Positions 34,913-45,021 of a stretch of DNA of 64,000 nt are shown here, one piece after another (the first letter of the stretch is position 1; each line of letters begins with the position of its first letter). The notes beneath the pieces are model-generated. The model made no database searches. It was given only the letters and a program-made list of their open reading frames with translations, and was not told the origin of the DNA. This stretch comes from Paraburkholderia ginsengiterrae. Its GTDB lineage: Bacteria > Pseudomonadota > Gammaproteobacteria > Burkholderiales > Burkholderiaceae. The DNA lies in the NCBI RefSeq assembly GCF_001645125.1, contig NZ_LXKA01000076.1:62001-126000 (forward strand). The letters run 5' to 3'. The position numbers and the translations under genes were made by a program.

Positions 34913-36265
34913 TCACCGCTCCCCTTCTCCTTTGGCCGCGAGGCCATAGCGCTTGATCTTCTCGTAGAGCGTTGCTTTGCCGAGCTGCAGCTTGTCGGCT
35001 GCGACCGCGACCACGCCGCCTGTCTGCTCCAACGCCTCCGCGATCACCGCCCGCTCGAACTGTTCGACGCGCTCCTTCAAAGGTTGCGTGGCGGCGCTGT
35101 CCTCGCCGAACGACATGACCGGGTCGTCGGCGATGCCGAGCACGAAGCGGTCAGCGGCGTTGCGCAGCTCCCGCACGTTGCCCGGCCAGTCACGCTGTAC
35201 CAGGCCGGCACGCTGACGGTCGGTGAGGATCGGCGCTGGGCGTTGATAACGGACCGCCGCATCCAGCAGAAAATGCTCGAACAGCGGCACGATGTCCTCG
35301 CGGCGCTCGCTCAGCGGCGGTAGCGCAATCGTGACCACGTTCAGCCGGTACAGCAGATCGCGCCGGAACGAACCGTCGGCGACGTGTTCGGCCATATCGC
35401 CCTTCGCGGCGGCGATAACCCGGCAATTCACGCGAATCGGCTGATTCGAGCCGAGCCGCTCCAGCACACCGTCCTGCAGCACGCGCAACAGCTTGACCTG
35501 CAACGCGAGCGGCATGCTCTCGATTTCGTCCAGAAACAGCGTGCCGCCCGAGCCATGTTCGAGCTTGCCGATGCGGCGTTTCGCCGCGCCCGTGAATGCG
35601 CCCGGTTCATAGCCGAACATTTCCGACTCGAACATCGGCTCCGGCAACGCGCCGCAATTCACGGCGATGAACGGCTTGTCGCGCCGCGGCGACAGTTCAT
35701 GCAGACTGCGCGCGATCAACTCCTTGCCCGCGCCGGTGTCGCCGTTGATCAGCACGGAAGCATCGGTCGGCGCGACATTCGCGATCAGCCGCCGCACCTG
35801 CTCGATGGCAGGACTGCGGCCGATGATGCGCGGCGCCACCGTGCTCTGCTCCGCCAATTCGCGGCGCAACGCGAGGTTCTCGAGCACCAGCTTGCGGCGC
35901 TCCAGCGCCCGCCGGACGGTTTCGATCAGACGTTCGGAAGCGAACGGCTTCTCGATGAAGTCATAGGCGCCGTCGCGCATTGCCTGCACGGCCATCGAAA
36001 TATCGCCGTGGCCGGTCACAAGAATCACGGGCACATCTGGCGCGCGTTCATGGCACTGCGCAAGCAGTTCGAGACCGCTCGCGCCCGGCAAGCGAATATC
36101 GCTGACGATCACGCCGGAGAAGTCCGCGCTGATCATCTTCGCCGCGGACTCCGCCGAGGCATGGCCGATCACGTCGAAGCCCGCGAGTTGCAGACTCTGC
36201 ACGCTGGCGCGCCGCACCAGTTCGTCGTCCTCGATATACAGCACTTGCAAGCCGTGGTTCTGCAT
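34913..36265 (-). CDS. dctD: sigma-54-dependent response regulator DctD
   Basis: NtrC-family activator (450 residues): receiver domain with phospho-acceptor Asp56, AAA+ domain with Walker [11 protein letters not shown], the sigma-54 contact motif GAFTGA (in [13 protein letters not shown]) and a Fis-type HTH at the C-terminus ([27 protein letters not shown]). With the DctB kinase next door it should activate dctA at a sigma-54 promoter when C4-dicarboxylates are present. It lies 17 bases downstream of dctB. Confidence 0.95.
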   Translation of the reverse strand: MQNHGLQVLYIEDDELVRRASVQSLQLAGFDVIGHASAESAAKMISADFSGVIVSDIRLPGASGLELLAQCHERAPDVPVILVTGHGDISMAVQAMRDGAYDFIEKPFASERLIETVRRALERRKLVLENLALRRELAEQSTVAPRIIGRSPAIEQVRRLIANVAPTDASVLINGDTGAGKELIARSLHELSPRRDKPFIAVNCGALPEPMFESEMFGYEPGAFTGAAKRRIGKLEHGSGGTLFLDEIESMPLALQVKLLRVLQDGVLERLGSNQPIRVNCRVIAAAKGDMAEHVADGSFRRDLLYRLNVVTIALPPLSERREDIVPLFEHFLLDAAVRYQRPAPILTDRQRAGLVQRDWPGNVRELRNAADRFVLGIADDPVMSFGEDSAATQPLKERVEQFERAVIAEALEQTGGVVAVAADKLQLGKATLYEKIKRYGLAAKGEGER

Positions 36266-36282
36266 GGCGCTTTCCGTCTGAT

Positions 36283-38283
36283 TCAGGAACCCGTTGTCAG
36301 CGGGTCGGATGTGGGGCTGGTTTGCACACGCGCCCGGCGCAGCGTCAACACAAATAATGCACCGCCGTCCGGCGCATTGCGCGCGACCAGGGTGCCGCCG
36401 CAGTCGCGTGCGATCGACGACGAGATCGCGAGGCCCAGTCCCAGCCCCTGGCCCATTTCCTTGGTGGTGAAGAACGGTTCGAACAGACGCGGCAAAACGT
36501 CGTCAGGAATGCCGGGGCCGTTGTCGCTCACGGCGAACGAGAGGCTCGCATCGCCGATGTCGATCCCTATCGAAATGCGCGGAGGACTCAAGCCCGCCGT
36601 GGCGTCGAGCGCATTGCCAAGCAGGTTGATGAGCACCTGTTCGAGCCGCAGGTCGTCGCACTGCGCGATCAGTTCGGGATGGTCATCCGCGAGGCTCAAC
36701 GGCGTACGCGTGCCGCTGGCTGCATCGACCAGGGTAAGCGCGAGATCCACGCCCTGCAAGCGCTTTTGCAGCAGCGCGACAACGTTGCGCAGCGCCCGCA
36801 CGACCGGCGCGCGTGCATTGCGTGGCCGGGCGCGCCCGACAAACAGCTTGAGCTGATTGGTGATCTTGCCCATGCGCTCGGTGAGCGCCGCGATCGCTTC
36901 GAGATTCTCACGCGCCGACGCCTGGTCGCCGCGCTCGAGCAGCACCCGCGTGTTGTCCGAGAAGCCCCGCAGCGCGGCGAGCGGCTGATTCAATTCATGC
37001 GTGATGCCCGCCGCCATCTGACCGAGTGCCGCCAGCTTGCTCGCCTGGATCAGCTCATCGTGCGCGGCGCGCAATTCCTGCTCGGCGCGCGTGCGCTCGG
37101 CCACTTCCTTGTGCAACTGTTCGTTCGCCTGGGACAGATCCGCGGTGCGCTCGGCGACCCGCTGGTTCAGTTCAGCGTAAGCCTTCTGCAGCAGCGCGCG
37201 GCTCCTCATCACTTCGCGCACGCGCGCGCGGCGCATTCTCCAGTAGAACGCGAGCAGCACGAGCGACACGTAGCCGAAGCCAGTGACGATGGTCGCCTTG
37301 CGCGCGTCGGCGTCGACCGGATCGACGGGGGACAGCGTAATCAGATGCCAGTCCGGTTCGCCCATGCCGCGCCGCGACGCCAGATAGCGCGGCGCATAAC
37401 GGCCGCCGCCGATGCGCACGATCTGCGCGCTGCCTTCGAGCGTGCGCTCGATGGACACCGGCAGCGGCGCGATCGGCTGCTGCGCGTATTGGCGAGCCTG
37501 GTAGATCGAATCGGCGACCTGCCCCGAGAGCGGCCGGATGGTGTGGTATTTCCAGGCCGGCACCGACGACAGAAAGATCACGCCGTGATCGTCGGTCACG
37601 ACGAGCGGTTCGGACGCATCCACGCCCTGAAACCATTCGAGATCGAGCTTGACGACCGCCACGCCGACAATCTTCCCCTCGCGCCGCACGGGCTGCGAGA
37701 TGTAATAGCCCGGCGCCTGCGAGATCGTGCCGATGCCGAAGAAGCGGCCCACGCCGCCTTTGACCGCGTCGACGAAATACGGCCGGAATTGATAGCCGGC
37801 GCCGATGAAGCTGCCCGGCCCGTGCCAGTTGCTCGCGGCCACGCAGTAGCCGTCGAGCGGGATGATGTAGGTGACCGTGGCGCGCGCGTGGCGATTCAGG
37901 TCTTCGAGATATAGATTGGCACGCGCGACGTTGGCCGGACTGGGATTGACCAGCACGTCCTGCACGATCGGATGTTCCGCCAGCAGATAAGGCAGCGATT
38001 CATAGCGCTCGAGCGTACTCTTCAGCACGTTGGTGGTGCGGTCGACCCGCACGGCGGCGTTGCGCCGCAGATTGTCGATGCCGCTTTGCCACGCGAGGCT
38101 ATAGGTGAGCCCGCACGCCGCCACGAGCCCGGCAACGAGCGCGAAGAGGATCAGCAGGCGTCGCGTCACGTTGGCAATATCCGATCGGTGAGGATCGTTT
38201 ATTGTGGCATAAGGCAGCGCGCCGTCGGCGCGAGCTTCGTCGGCCGACGGCGTGGAAGTGGAACGCGCGAACACCGGTTTCAT
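36283..38283 (-). CDS. dctB: C4-dicarboxylate sensor histidine kinase DctB
   Basis: Membrane sensor kinase (666 residues). TM1 is at about 43-65, followed by a large periplasmic double-Cache (PDC) region ending before TM2 near 345-365, a coiled coil (SRALLQKAYAELNQRVAERTADL), HisKA with the phospho-His in AAGITHELNQPLAALRGF, and an ATPase domain with DNGPGIPDDVLPRLFEPFFTT and GLGLGLAIS. The layout is that of DctB, which detects succinate-type acids directly. About 55 bases separate it from dctA upstream and 17 from dctD downstream. Confidence 0.93.
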   Translation of the reverse strand: MKPVFARSTSTPSADEARADGALPYATINDPHRSDIANVTRRLLILFALVAGLVAACGLTYSLAWQSGIDNLRRNAAVRVDRTTNVLKSTLERYESLPYLLAEHPIVQDVLVNPSPANVARANLYLEDLNRHARATVTYIIPLDGYCVAASNWHGPGSFIGAGYQFRPYFVDAVKGGVGRFFGIGTISQAPGYYISQPVRREGKIVGVAVVKLDLEWFQGVDASEPLVVTDDHGVIFLSSVPAWKYHTIRPLSGQVADSIYQARQYAQQPIAPLPVSIERTLEGSAQIVRIGGGRYAPRYLASRRGMGEPDWHLITLSPVDPVDADARKATIVTGFGYVSLVLLAFYWRMRRARVREVMRSRALLQKAYAELNQRVAERTADLSQANEQLHKEVAERTRAEQELRAAHDELIQASKLAALGQMAAGITHELNQPLAALRGFSDNTRVLLERGDQASARENLEAIAALTERMGKITNQLKLFVGRARPRNARAPVVRALRNVVALLQKRLQGVDLALTLVDAASGTRTPLSLADDHPELIAQCDDLRLEQVLINLLGNALDATAGLSPPRISIGIDIGDASLSFAVSDNGPGIPDDVLPRLFEPFFTTKEMGQGLGLGLAISSSIARDCGGTLVARNAPDGGALFVLTLRRARVQTSPTSDPLTTGS

Positions 38284-38338
38284 ACGCTGGTGTCCGCGGT
38301 CGTGAGGGTTGTGCTAAAGCGTAATGCCGACGCGCTGA

Positions 38339-39619
38339 TTAAACGCCGGCCGGTTCCTTGACCGGCACGTCGCCGCGCAAGGCGGCATTCAGCTTGCTGC
38401 GGTCCAGTTCCTTTTCCCATGCCGACACCACCACCGTCGCCACACCGTTGCCGACAATGTTCGTCAGCGCACGGCATTCGCTCATGAAGCGGTCGATGCC
38501 GAGAATCAGCACCATGCCCGACAGCGGAATGGTCGGCACCACCGCCAGGGTCGCCGCCAGCGTGATGAAACCCGCGCCGGTCACGCCGCTCGCGCCCTTC
38601 GAGGTCAGCATCGTCACCGCCAGCAGCGTGAGCTGCTGCGTCCACGTGAGGTCGGTGTTGGTGGCCTGAGCGATGAACAGCACAGCCATCGTCATGTAGA
38701 TGTTGGTGCCGTCGAGGTTGAACGAATAACCGGTCGGCACCACGAGGCCCACCACCGAGCGCGAGCAGCCGAGCTTTTCGAGCTTCTGCATCAGTTGCGG
38801 CAGCGCGGCTTCGGACGAGCTCGTGCCGAGCACGATCAGCATCTCTTCCTTGATGTACGCGACGAAGCGCAGGATGTTGAAACCCACCGCGCGCGCGATG
38901 ATGCCCAGCACCACCACCACGAACACGATCGAGGTCAGATAGAACGTGCCGATCAGCTTGAGCATCGGCAGCAGCGAACCGATGCCGTACTTGCCGATGG
39001 TGAACGCCATCGCGCCGAACGCGCCGATCGGCGCCAGCTTCGTGATGATGCGCACCACGCCGAACAGCACATGCGAAAGGCCGTCGATCAGGTTCGTCAC
39101 GACTTTGCCCTTCTCACCCGCCGTCGCGAGCACTGCGCCGAACAGCAGCGCAATCAGCAGGATCTGCAGGATTTCACCCTGCGCGAACGCCGACGTGATC
39201 GTGTCCGGAATGATGTGCATGAAGAAGTCGACCGTGCTCTGGCCGTGCGCCTTCGCGGCGTACGACGCGACAGCCTTGCCGTCGAGCGTGGCCGGGTCGA
39301 TGTTGAAGCCCACGCCGGGCTTCAGCACGTGCGTGGCGATCAGGCCAAGCACCAGCGCGAAGGTCGAGACGATTTCAAAGTACAGCAGCGCCTTGCCGCC
39401 CACGCGGCCCACCTTCTTCATGTCTTCCATGCCGGCGATACCCGTCACCACCGTGCAAAAGATGATCGGCCCGATCACCATCTTGATCAGCTTGATGAAG
39501 CCGTCGCCGAGCGGCTTCATGTCGACCGCGAAATCGGGCGAGTAATGCCCTAGCACGATGCCGATGATGATCGCCACGATCACCTGGACGTACAGCACTT
39601 TGTGGATAGGTTTCTTCAC
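38339..39619 (-). CDS. dctA: C4-dicarboxylate:cation symporter DctA
   Basis: Membrane carrier (426 residues) of the DAACS family importing succinate, fumarate and malate. Typical segments: [36 protein letters not shown], the serine-rich re-entrant [29 protein letters not shown], and [21 protein letters not shown] choose GTG at 39619: AGGA lies about seven bases upstream and the product then starts like other DctA proteins; ATG at 39670 would add 17 residues. Promoter elements are seen at 39810-39824. Confidence 0.95.
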   Translation of the reverse strand: MKKPIHKVLYVQVIVAIIIGIVLGHYSPDFAVDMKPLGDGFIKLIKMVIGPIIFCTVVTGIAGMEDMKKVGRVGGKALLYFEIVSTFALVLGLIATHVLKPGVGFNIDPATLDGKAVASYAAKAHGQSTVDFFMHIIPDTITSAFAQGEILQILLIALLFGAVLATAGEKGKVVTNLIDGLSHVLFGVVRIITKLAPIGAFGAMAFTIGKYGIGSLLPMLKLIGTFYLTSIVFVVVVLGIIARAVGFNILRFVAYIKEEMLIVLGTSSSEAALPQLMQKLEKLGCSRSVVGLVVPTGYSFNLDGTNIYMTMAVLFIAQATNTDLTWTQQLTLLAVTMLTSKGASGVTGAGFITLAATLAVVPTIPLSGMVLILGIDRFMSECRALTNIVGNGVATVVVSAWEKELDRSKLNAALRGDVPVKEPAGV

Positions 39620-39809
39620 GATGGTTCCTGCGATATGGATGAGCTCATGGCCTGCCACGCTGCGCATCATGCGAACGAAGAGTCGTCACGCCTGTGCACG
39701 GAATGAGGCCGCGACAAGACGACGAATTCAGAAATACCGGGAAGGGAAATCAGACATCGTTGTCTCCTTGCTTTAGTTGTCGGACCGTTGCGGCCGCGCA
39801 ATCTCTTTT

Positions 39810-39824
39810 GCAAGGTCAATGCCA
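39810..39824 (-). promoter_or_regulatory. sigma-54 promoter of dctA
   Basis: On the minus strand TGGCAT, five bases, TTGC departs from the -24/-12 consensus at one base. The transcript would begin near 39798, about 180 bases before the dctA GTG. DctD, encoded by the third gene of the unit, is a sigma-54 activator. Confidence 0.8.
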
Positions 39825-39830
39825 GCTTGA

Positions 39831-39880
39831 CGTCAGGGTCAGCGCCTTGATTTTTATAGGATTTTTGGCGGACCCTGACG
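39831..39880. promoter_or_regulatory. inverted repeats upstream of the dctA promoter, candidate DctD sites
   Basis: CGTCAGGGTC (39831-39840) and its exact reverse complement (39871-39880) flank a 30-base AT-rich segment. A second, near-palindromic element (39887-39910) has GTCCGG/CCGGAC ends. Their position just upstream of -24 fits enhancer sites for DctD, perhaps with IHF bending; a role is inferred. Confidence 0.5.
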
Positions 39881-40040
39881 CAGGCCGTCCGGGATTCCGG
39901 AAATCCGGACGAGGGCTGTCGGGGAATCCGGAATTCGCCACGACGGCGAACTCACGAAAACCACGGGAAAACCCCGAGCGCCTTTCAGGGCGGACAGGTC
40001 GCGCAGATCCCTTTGCGCGCCGTATCGCGTCAGTCAGTCT

Positions 40041-41111
40041 TTAAACGCTGCCCTCTTCCAGGACCAGCAGATTGTCGTGCGAGAAACCCAGCGACACCGG
40101 TTGCCCGCGCTCCGGCAATCCGCGATTCGGGTCGTTGAAAACATCGAGCGAAATCACCGCGTCTTTCACTCGCGTTCTAATGCGTACCACCGCGCCCAGA
40201 AAATTCACCTCTTCGACCGTCGCGTTCAGCGTGTTGCGGCCGGGCGCGGCCGGTTCCAGCACGATCGCTTCGGGCCGCAACGCGAGCAGGCGCTGCTTGC
40301 CGGCATCGTTCGCGGGCAGCTCCTGCGTGGTGGTCAACTCCTGACCGTCCACGGCCATCTTGCCCGTCGCCGGATCGACCACATGCCCCGCCAGAATATT
40401 CAGCGTGCCGACGAAGGACGCGACAAAGCGCGTGCGCGGATAGTTGTAGATCTCCGAAGGCGTACCGATCTGCTCGACGCGGCCTTCGTTCATCACGACG
40501 ATGCGGTCGGAAATCGACAGTGCCTCTTCCTGATCGTGCGTGACGAAAATCGACGTGATGCCGAGTTCGCGCTGCAGCGCCCGAATATCCTGGCGCAATG
40601 AAATCCGGATCTTGGCGTCGAGCGCCGAGAGCGGTTCGTCGAGCAGCAACACCTGCGGCTTGCTCGCCAATGCCCGCGCCAACGCCACGCGCTGCTGCTG
40701 GCCACCCGACAATTGCCACGGATAGCGCTCGCCGAGATGCGGCAGCTTGATCAGTTGCAGCATCTCTTCGACGCGCTTCCCGATCTCCGCCTGCGGCCGA
40801 TGCGCGATCTTCAGACCAAAGCCGATGTTGTCGGCCACCGTCATGTTCGGAAAGAGAGCGTATGACTGAAACACCATGCCGACCTTGCGCTGCCGTGTGC
40901 GAAGGTACGTGACGTCCTTATTGTCCAGCCGGATGACGCCGCGCGTCGGCGTTTCGAAGCCGGCGATCATGCGCAGCACCGTGGTCTTGCCGCAGCCGGA
41001 CGGTCCAAGGAAGGTAATGAATTCGCCGCGTTCGATCTGCATGTCGAAGTGATGCAGCGCCGTGTTGGCCCCGAAGGCCTTATGCAGATTTTCGATCTCG
41101 AGAAATGCCAT
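40041..41111 (-). CDS. ABC transporter ATP-binding protein, polyamine/phosphonate type
   Basis: ATPase (356 residues) of the PotA-like (POPT) family. Walker A GPSGCGKTTVLRMIAG near 36-51, signature LSGGQQQRVALARAL, Walker B VLLLDEPLSALD, switch His in VTHDQEEALSIS, then a TOBE domain (about 280-356). It belongs with the two permeases and the binding protein upstream on the same strand. The substrate cannot be read from this subunit. Confidence 0.92.
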   Translation of the reverse strand: MAFLEIENLHKAFGANTALHHFDMQIERGEFITFLGPSGCGKTTVLRMIAGFETPTRGVIRLDNKDVTYLRTRQRKVGMVFQSYALFPNMTVADNIGFGLKIAHRPQAEIGKRVEEMLQLIKLPHLGERYPWQLSGGQQQRVALARALASKPQVLLLDEPLSALDAKIRISLRQDIRALQRELGITSIFVTHDQEEALSISDRIVVMNEGRVEQIGTPSEIYNYPRTRFVASFVGTLNILAGHVVDPATGKMAVDGQELTTTQELPANDAGKQRLLALRPEAIVLEPAAPGRNTLNATVEEVNFLGAVVRIRTRVKDAVISLDVFNDPNRGLPERGQPVSLGFSHDNLLVLEEGSV

Positions 41112-41144
41112 GATTCGCCGCCTCAGTGCGTCAAATTCGTTTCG

Positions 41145-41936
41145 TCAAACTTTCTGGCCGCTCAACGCGCGTGCCGAGCCGAATACCTGAATCAATCCCA
41201 TCGACGCCCACGTAATCACGAACGCGATGATCGCGAGCGCCGACGGTTCATACGCGCGGTTTGCGCCGATCAACTGCAGATACGGCCCAAACGCGGGGCG
41301 GTCGAGCAGGCTCGCCAGCGTGAACTCGCCGATCACCACCGCAAAGGTGAGAAACGCGCCGGACAGAATGCCCGAGCGGATATTCGGAAAGATCACCTTG
41401 AAGAGGATCGTCGGCCAGTTCGCGCCGAGGCACTCGGCCGCTTCGGTGAGCGAGCGCACGTCGACCGCGCGCAGGCCCGCATCGACCGAACGGTACATGT
41501 ACGGCAGCGAGAGCGTCACGTACCCGAACACCAGCAACAGGTCGGTCGCGCGCTCGTTACCCGTGAGCGGCAGAATCGAGCTGCTGTTATAGATACGCAG
41601 GTAGCCGAACACGATCACGATGGCGGGCACCACCAGCGGCAACAGCGTAATGAACTCGACGACGGGCCGCAGCTTCGGCAAGCGCAACTGCACCCAGTAA
41701 GCGGTCGGCACCACCAGCAGCACGCCGACGATAATCGTCAGCAGCGCCATCAGGATCGAATAACCGAACGAGGCCTGAAACCGCGGATCGGACAGCACGA
41801 CGCTGTAAGCCTCGAAGCTATACGTGCCGCGCTTCATGCGCAGGCTGAACTCGACCGTGGCGAGCAACGGAATCAGGAAGTACAGCGAACCGATAGTCAC
41901 CGCGGTCCACGCACCCACACGCGACTGGCTCTTCAT
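41145..41936 (-). CDS. ABC transporter permease, PotC-like
   Basis: Inner-membrane permease (263 residues, about six helices) with the BPD-type EAA loop EAAECLGANWPTILFKVIFPNIRSG. The order in this unit (ATPase last, two permeases, binding protein first) is that of polyamine, 2-aminoethylphosphonate or ferric-type importers. It overlaps the preceding permease by four bases (ATGA) and lies 33 bases before the ATPase gene. Confidence 0.9.
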   Translation of the reverse strand: MKSQSRVGAWTAVTIGSLYFLIPLLATVEFSLRMKRGTYSFEAYSVVLSDPRFQASFGYSILMALLTIIVGVLLVVPTAYWVQLRLPKLRPVVEFITLLPLVVPAIVIVFGYLRIYNSSSILPLTGNERATDLLLVFGYVTLSLPYMYRSVDAGLRAVDVRSLTEAAECLGANWPTILFKVIFPNIRSGILSGAFLTFAVVIGEFTLASLLDRPAFGPYLQLIGANRAYEPSALAIIAFVITWASMGLIQVFGSARALSGQKV

Positions 41937-42871
41937 CGACGCCCCCTTTCCGCGCGTGAACGCAGCCAGATGTAGCCGCCGTTCGATAGCCCCGTCACCA
42001 GCACCATGCCGAGCGCGAGTGCATAGCCGAGGTTCTGGTTGTGCATCACGTCGCCGCGAATCTGCGCGTACAGCAGGATCGTGACGATGTTCAGCGAACT
42101 ACCCGTCAGCGCATAGGCGGTCGCCACCGCGCCGAACGAATTGGCGAACAGCAGCAGCGTCGCGCCGAGCACGCTCGGCCACAGCACCGGCAACGCGACG
42201 TAGCGCCAGTATTGATAGGAGGTGCCCCCGAGGCAATCGCAGGCCTCGCGCCATTCGCGCTTCAGTCCGTCGAGCGCGGGCGTGACGATCAGCACCATCA
42301 GCGGAATCTGGAAGTACAGATAGGTCAGCGTCAAGCCGGAAAAGCTCAGAATGCTGAAACCCGTCGAGTACAGGTTGAAGCCGAGGTACTTTTTCAGCAA
42401 CACGGTCACGAGCCCGACGCGCCCCAATGTGCAGATGAAAGCGAACGCCAGCGGCACGCCCGCGTAGTTCGACGCGACGCCGGAAAACGTCATCAAGGTC
42501 GGACGAATCCAGCCCGGCAATTTACCTTGCACCGCCGCCCATGCGAGCAGCGAGCCGATCAGCGCGCCGCCGAGCGAAGACGCCGCACTCACCTTGAAGC
42601 TGATCCAGTAGGCGTCCAGCACAGTGGGCTGGAGCAGATCGCGGAAATTGGCGAGCGTGAAGTGGCCCTGCGAATCCTGGAATGCGCCGACCATCAGGAA
42701 GCCGGTCGGCAGCAGCAGGAACAACAGCGCGAAAGTAAAAAACGGCACCACGCCGATCCAGGCGAGGAGTTGCGACGCGCGTCCCGGTCCGTCGACGCGA
42801 GGCGCAGGGGTGGGGACTGGCGGAACCAGCAATTCCGGCTGCGCCGACCCAGCATCCGATGAAGCGCTCAT
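41933..42871 (-). CDS. ABC transporter permease, PotB-like
   Basis: Inner-membrane permease (312 residues). The first 35 residues are a Pro/Ala-rich cytoplasmic tail, followed by helices; the EAA-type loop is REACDCLGGTSYQYWRYVALPVLWPSVLG. It pairs with the downstream permease, which it overlaps by four bases. The 137-base gap to the binding-protein gene is larger than within the rest of the unit. Confidence 0.9.
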   Translation of the reverse strand: MSASSDAGSAQPELLVPPVPTPAPRVDGPGRASQLLAWIGVVPFFTFALLFLLLPTGFLMVGAFQDSQGHFTLANFRDLLQPTVLDAYWISFKVSAASSLGGALIGSLLAWAAVQGKLPGWIRPTLMTFSGVASNYAGVPLAFAFICTLGRVGLVTVLLKKYLGFNLYSTGFSILSFSGLTLTYLYFQIPLMVLIVTPALDGLKREWREACDCLGGTSYQYWRYVALPVLWPSVLGATLLLFANSFGAVATAYALTGSSLNIVTILLYAQIRGDVMHNQNLGYALALGMVLVTGLSNGGYIWLRSRAERGRR

Positions 42872-43008
42872 AGCTCACCCTTTGAGCATTCTGGAAAACA
42901 CCGGGCGCGCCGCTCGTCACGAGCAGCGCGCCACCGGTACAACGACACACTACGGGTCGACATCGCGAAGCGGGCATGGCGCCGGCCTCGCAACGTGCGC
43001 GGCGCCGC

Positions 43009-44124
43009 TTACTTCACGTTCGCGCCGACCGTTTCGTCCCAGTGCTTCGTGATGGTTTCCTTGTACGCGTCCTGTTGCGACAGCGTCGGGAACACCACGT
43101 TCTTATACGACGACGGCGGCGGCAGCTTGTCGAGCAGGGCTTGCGGGACCTTCTTGCCGGCCACCAGTTCGTTGTAGCGCATCGGGTGGCAATAGCCTGC
43201 CAGCCAGCCAAGCTGGCCTTCGTCCGAATACAGGTACTCCATCCAGAGCTTGGCGGCGTTCGGATGCGGCGCGTAGGCGCTGATTGCCTGCACGTAGACG
43301 CCTGCGACCACGCCCGTTTTCGGAATCACCACCTGCACCTTCGGGTTGCCCTTCAGCGTGTCGCGGTCAGCCAGCGCGTTGTAGTCCCAACGCACGACGA
43401 TCGGCGTGGTGCCTTGCGCGAGCGACGCGGCCTTGCCGATTACCGGCACGAAGTTGCCGTTCTTGTTCAGTTCGGCAAAGTACTGGAGACCGGCCTGGTC
43501 GGCCTTGCTCGCGTCGCCCTTGCTGTGCGACAAACCTGCCGCATACACCGCCTGGATCGCCTGATTGGCCGAGCGCGGGTCGCCTGCCAGCGAGACCGCA
43601 TTCTTATAGTCAGACTTGAGCAGATCGCTCCAGTCGGACGGCGCCTTGTCGATCATGTCGGCGTTCACTTCGAACGACAGCACGCCATAGTAATCGCCGT
43701 ACCAGTAGCCGTCGGCGTCTTTCGAATCGTTGGGAATCGAATTCCACGTCGAGACCTTGTAGGGTTGCAGCAACCCCTGGGCCTTCGCGGTCGGACCGAA
43801 CGACAGACCCACGTCGATCACGTCGGGTGCTTGCGGACCCTTGTTGCCCTTGTTCGCCTTGATGGCTTCGACTTCGTCGCCCGAACCGGCATCCGGATTC
43901 AGCTCGTTGATCTTGATGCCGTATTTCTTCTGGAAGCCGGCGACCAGTTGACCGTAGTTGCACCAGTCGTGCGGCAACGCGATCACGGTGAGCTGGCCTT
44001 CCTGCTTGGCCGCTGCGATCAACGAATCGAGCGGCGCGGCTGAAGCGCCGGTGCTGACGCCGGCTGCGGCGACACCCGCAATGGCCGACATCGAAAATAG
44101 GCGAGCTAACGCGGTGCGGTTCAT
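43009..44124 (-). CDS. ABC transporter periplasmic binding protein, polyamine/phosphonate-like
   Basis: Periplasmic binding protein (371 residues) with a signal peptide ending near GASAAP. The fold is that of the spermidine/putrescine-2-aminoethylphosphonate-ferric family (GQLTVIALPHDWCNYGQLVAGFQKKYG, then YYGVLSFEVNADM and VVRWDYNALADRD). I see no residues that settle the ligand. ATG at 44124 is chosen (GGGGAA upstream); an in-frame ATG at 44136 is possible. It follows the phosphodiesterase gene, with AGTTCGAACT palindrome in between at 44171-44180. Confidence 0.85.
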   Translation of the reverse strand: MNRTALARLFSMSAIAGVAAAGVSTGASAAPLDSLIAAAKQEGQLTVIALPHDWCNYGQLVAGFQKKYGIKINELNPDAGSGDEVEAIKANKGNKGPQAPDVIDVGLSFGPTAKAQGLLQPYKVSTWNSIPNDSKDADGYWYGDYYGVLSFEVNADMIDKAPSDWSDLLKSDYKNAVSLAGDPRSANQAIQAVYAAGLSHSKGDASKADQAGLQYFAELNKNGNFVPVIGKAASLAQGTTPIVVRWDYNALADRDTLKGNPKVQVVIPKTGVVAGVYVQAISAYAPHPNAAKLWMEYLYSDEGQLGWLAGYCHPMRYNELVAGKKVPQALLDKLPPPSSYKNVVFPTLSQQDAYKETITKHWDETVGANVK

Positions 44125-44170
44125 GGTTTTCCCCATCCTCTGCCGAAATTGCTACGTTTGGAAAATTTCT

Positions 44171-44180
44171 AGTTCGAACT
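44171..44180. promoter_or_regulatory. TTCGAA-centred palindrome before the binding-protein gene
   Basis: AGTTCGAACT is a perfect 10-base palindrome about 47 bases before the binding-protein ATG. It shares TTCGAAC with the larger inverted repeat at 45290-45312 and may be a second site for the same regulator. Short, so possibly chance. Confidence 0.3.
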
Positions 44181-44235
44181 TCGGGCTTGCGCCTGTGCGC
44201 ACTGGCACACGCTCACAACGGCGCAAGCGCCATCC

Positions 44236-45021
44236 TCAGACCGGGTTTGCCGGCGCGGAAAGCATGTCGTGGTGCAGTGTATCGATGCGATCTGTACAAA
44301 TCATGTCGACGCCCCACTGCGCGAGCTCCTGTGCGCGAGCCGGGTCATTCACCGTGTAAGCCAGCACGCGCAGGCCGGCGGCGCGAATCTCCGCGACCAG
44401 CGGCTCGCTCAGATACCGGTGGCTCGCGTGAAGCGACACGCAGTCCAGTTCACGCACGATGCGCAGCCAATCCGCGGGCACCTCTTCGAACAGCATGCCG
44501 CGCCGCAGCGATGGCGCGGCGTCGCGCGCGGCAGCCAACGCTTCATATGAAAACGACGACAGCAGCGGCGGCGTCTGCTCTTGCCACAATTTTTGCGCGC
44601 CGCTTGCCACGAGGGTTCCGGTGATCTCGTCGCGGCCCGGACACGGCTTGATTTCGATGTTGGCGGCGATGCCGTCGCGCGCGCAGCGCTCTGCCGCCTC
44701 GGCGAGCGTCGGCAGGCGCGTGCCGGCGAACTGCGGCCCGAGCCACGCGCCGGCGTCGAGCGCCGCCAGTTCCTGCCACTTGTGATCGGCGGCGGCGCCA
44801 TGCCCGTTGGTGGTGCGCTCGAGCGTATCGTCGTGCAGCAGAAAGAGCTGATTGTCGGCGGACAGCTTTGCGTCGAACTCGACCATGCGGTAGCCGTACT
44901 GCACGCACGCGTCGAAACCGGCCAGCGTGTTCTCCGGCGCCAGCGTGCCGCCGCAGCGATGCGCTACCAGGCGCGGATACGGCCAGACTGCGGATGAAGC
45001 GCGATGAATTCCGTCTTCCAC
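44236..45021 (-). CDS. ugpQ: glycerophosphodiester phosphodiesterase
   Basis: TIM-barrel hydrolase (261 residues) that splits glycerophosphodiesters into glycerol 3-phosphate and an alcohol. Active-site elements: His21-Arg22 in LVAHRCGGTLAPENT (Glu30), Glu48 and Asp50 in VEFDAKLSADNQ, and His63 in LLHDDTLERTTNG. Lack of a signal peptide points to a cytosolic enzyme of UgpQ type. It is the first gene of the transporter unit, suggesting that the transporter brings in a phosphodiester or related compound. Confidence 0.9.
   Translation of the reverse strand: MEDGIHRASSAVWPYPRLVAHRCGGTLAPENTLAGFDACVQYGYRMVEFDAKLSADNQLFLLHDDTLERTTNGHGAAADHKWQELAALDAGAWLGPQFAGTRLPTLAEAAERCARDGIAANIEIKPCPGRDEITGTLVASGAQKLWQEQTPPLLSSFSYEALAAARDAAPSLRRGMLFEEVPADWLRIVRELDCVSLHASHRYLSEPLVAEIRAAGLRVLAYTVNDPARAQELAQWGVDMICTDRIDTLHHDMLSAPANPV

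Larger units (their letters stand above)
39620..40040. other. dctA control region
   Basis: 421 bases between the ABC transporter ATPase gene (ending at 40041) and dctA. It contains the sigma-54 promoter at 39810-39824 and inverted repeats upstream of it at 39831-39880 and 39887-39910. The AT-rich stretch at 39848-39868 between the arms of the first repeat could be an IHF site. No gene. Confidence 0.6.

Noticed and set aside
39694-40044. 116-codon plus-strand gene upstream of dctA
   Set aside because: It covers the dctA promoter and repeats, has no family features and no ribosome site.
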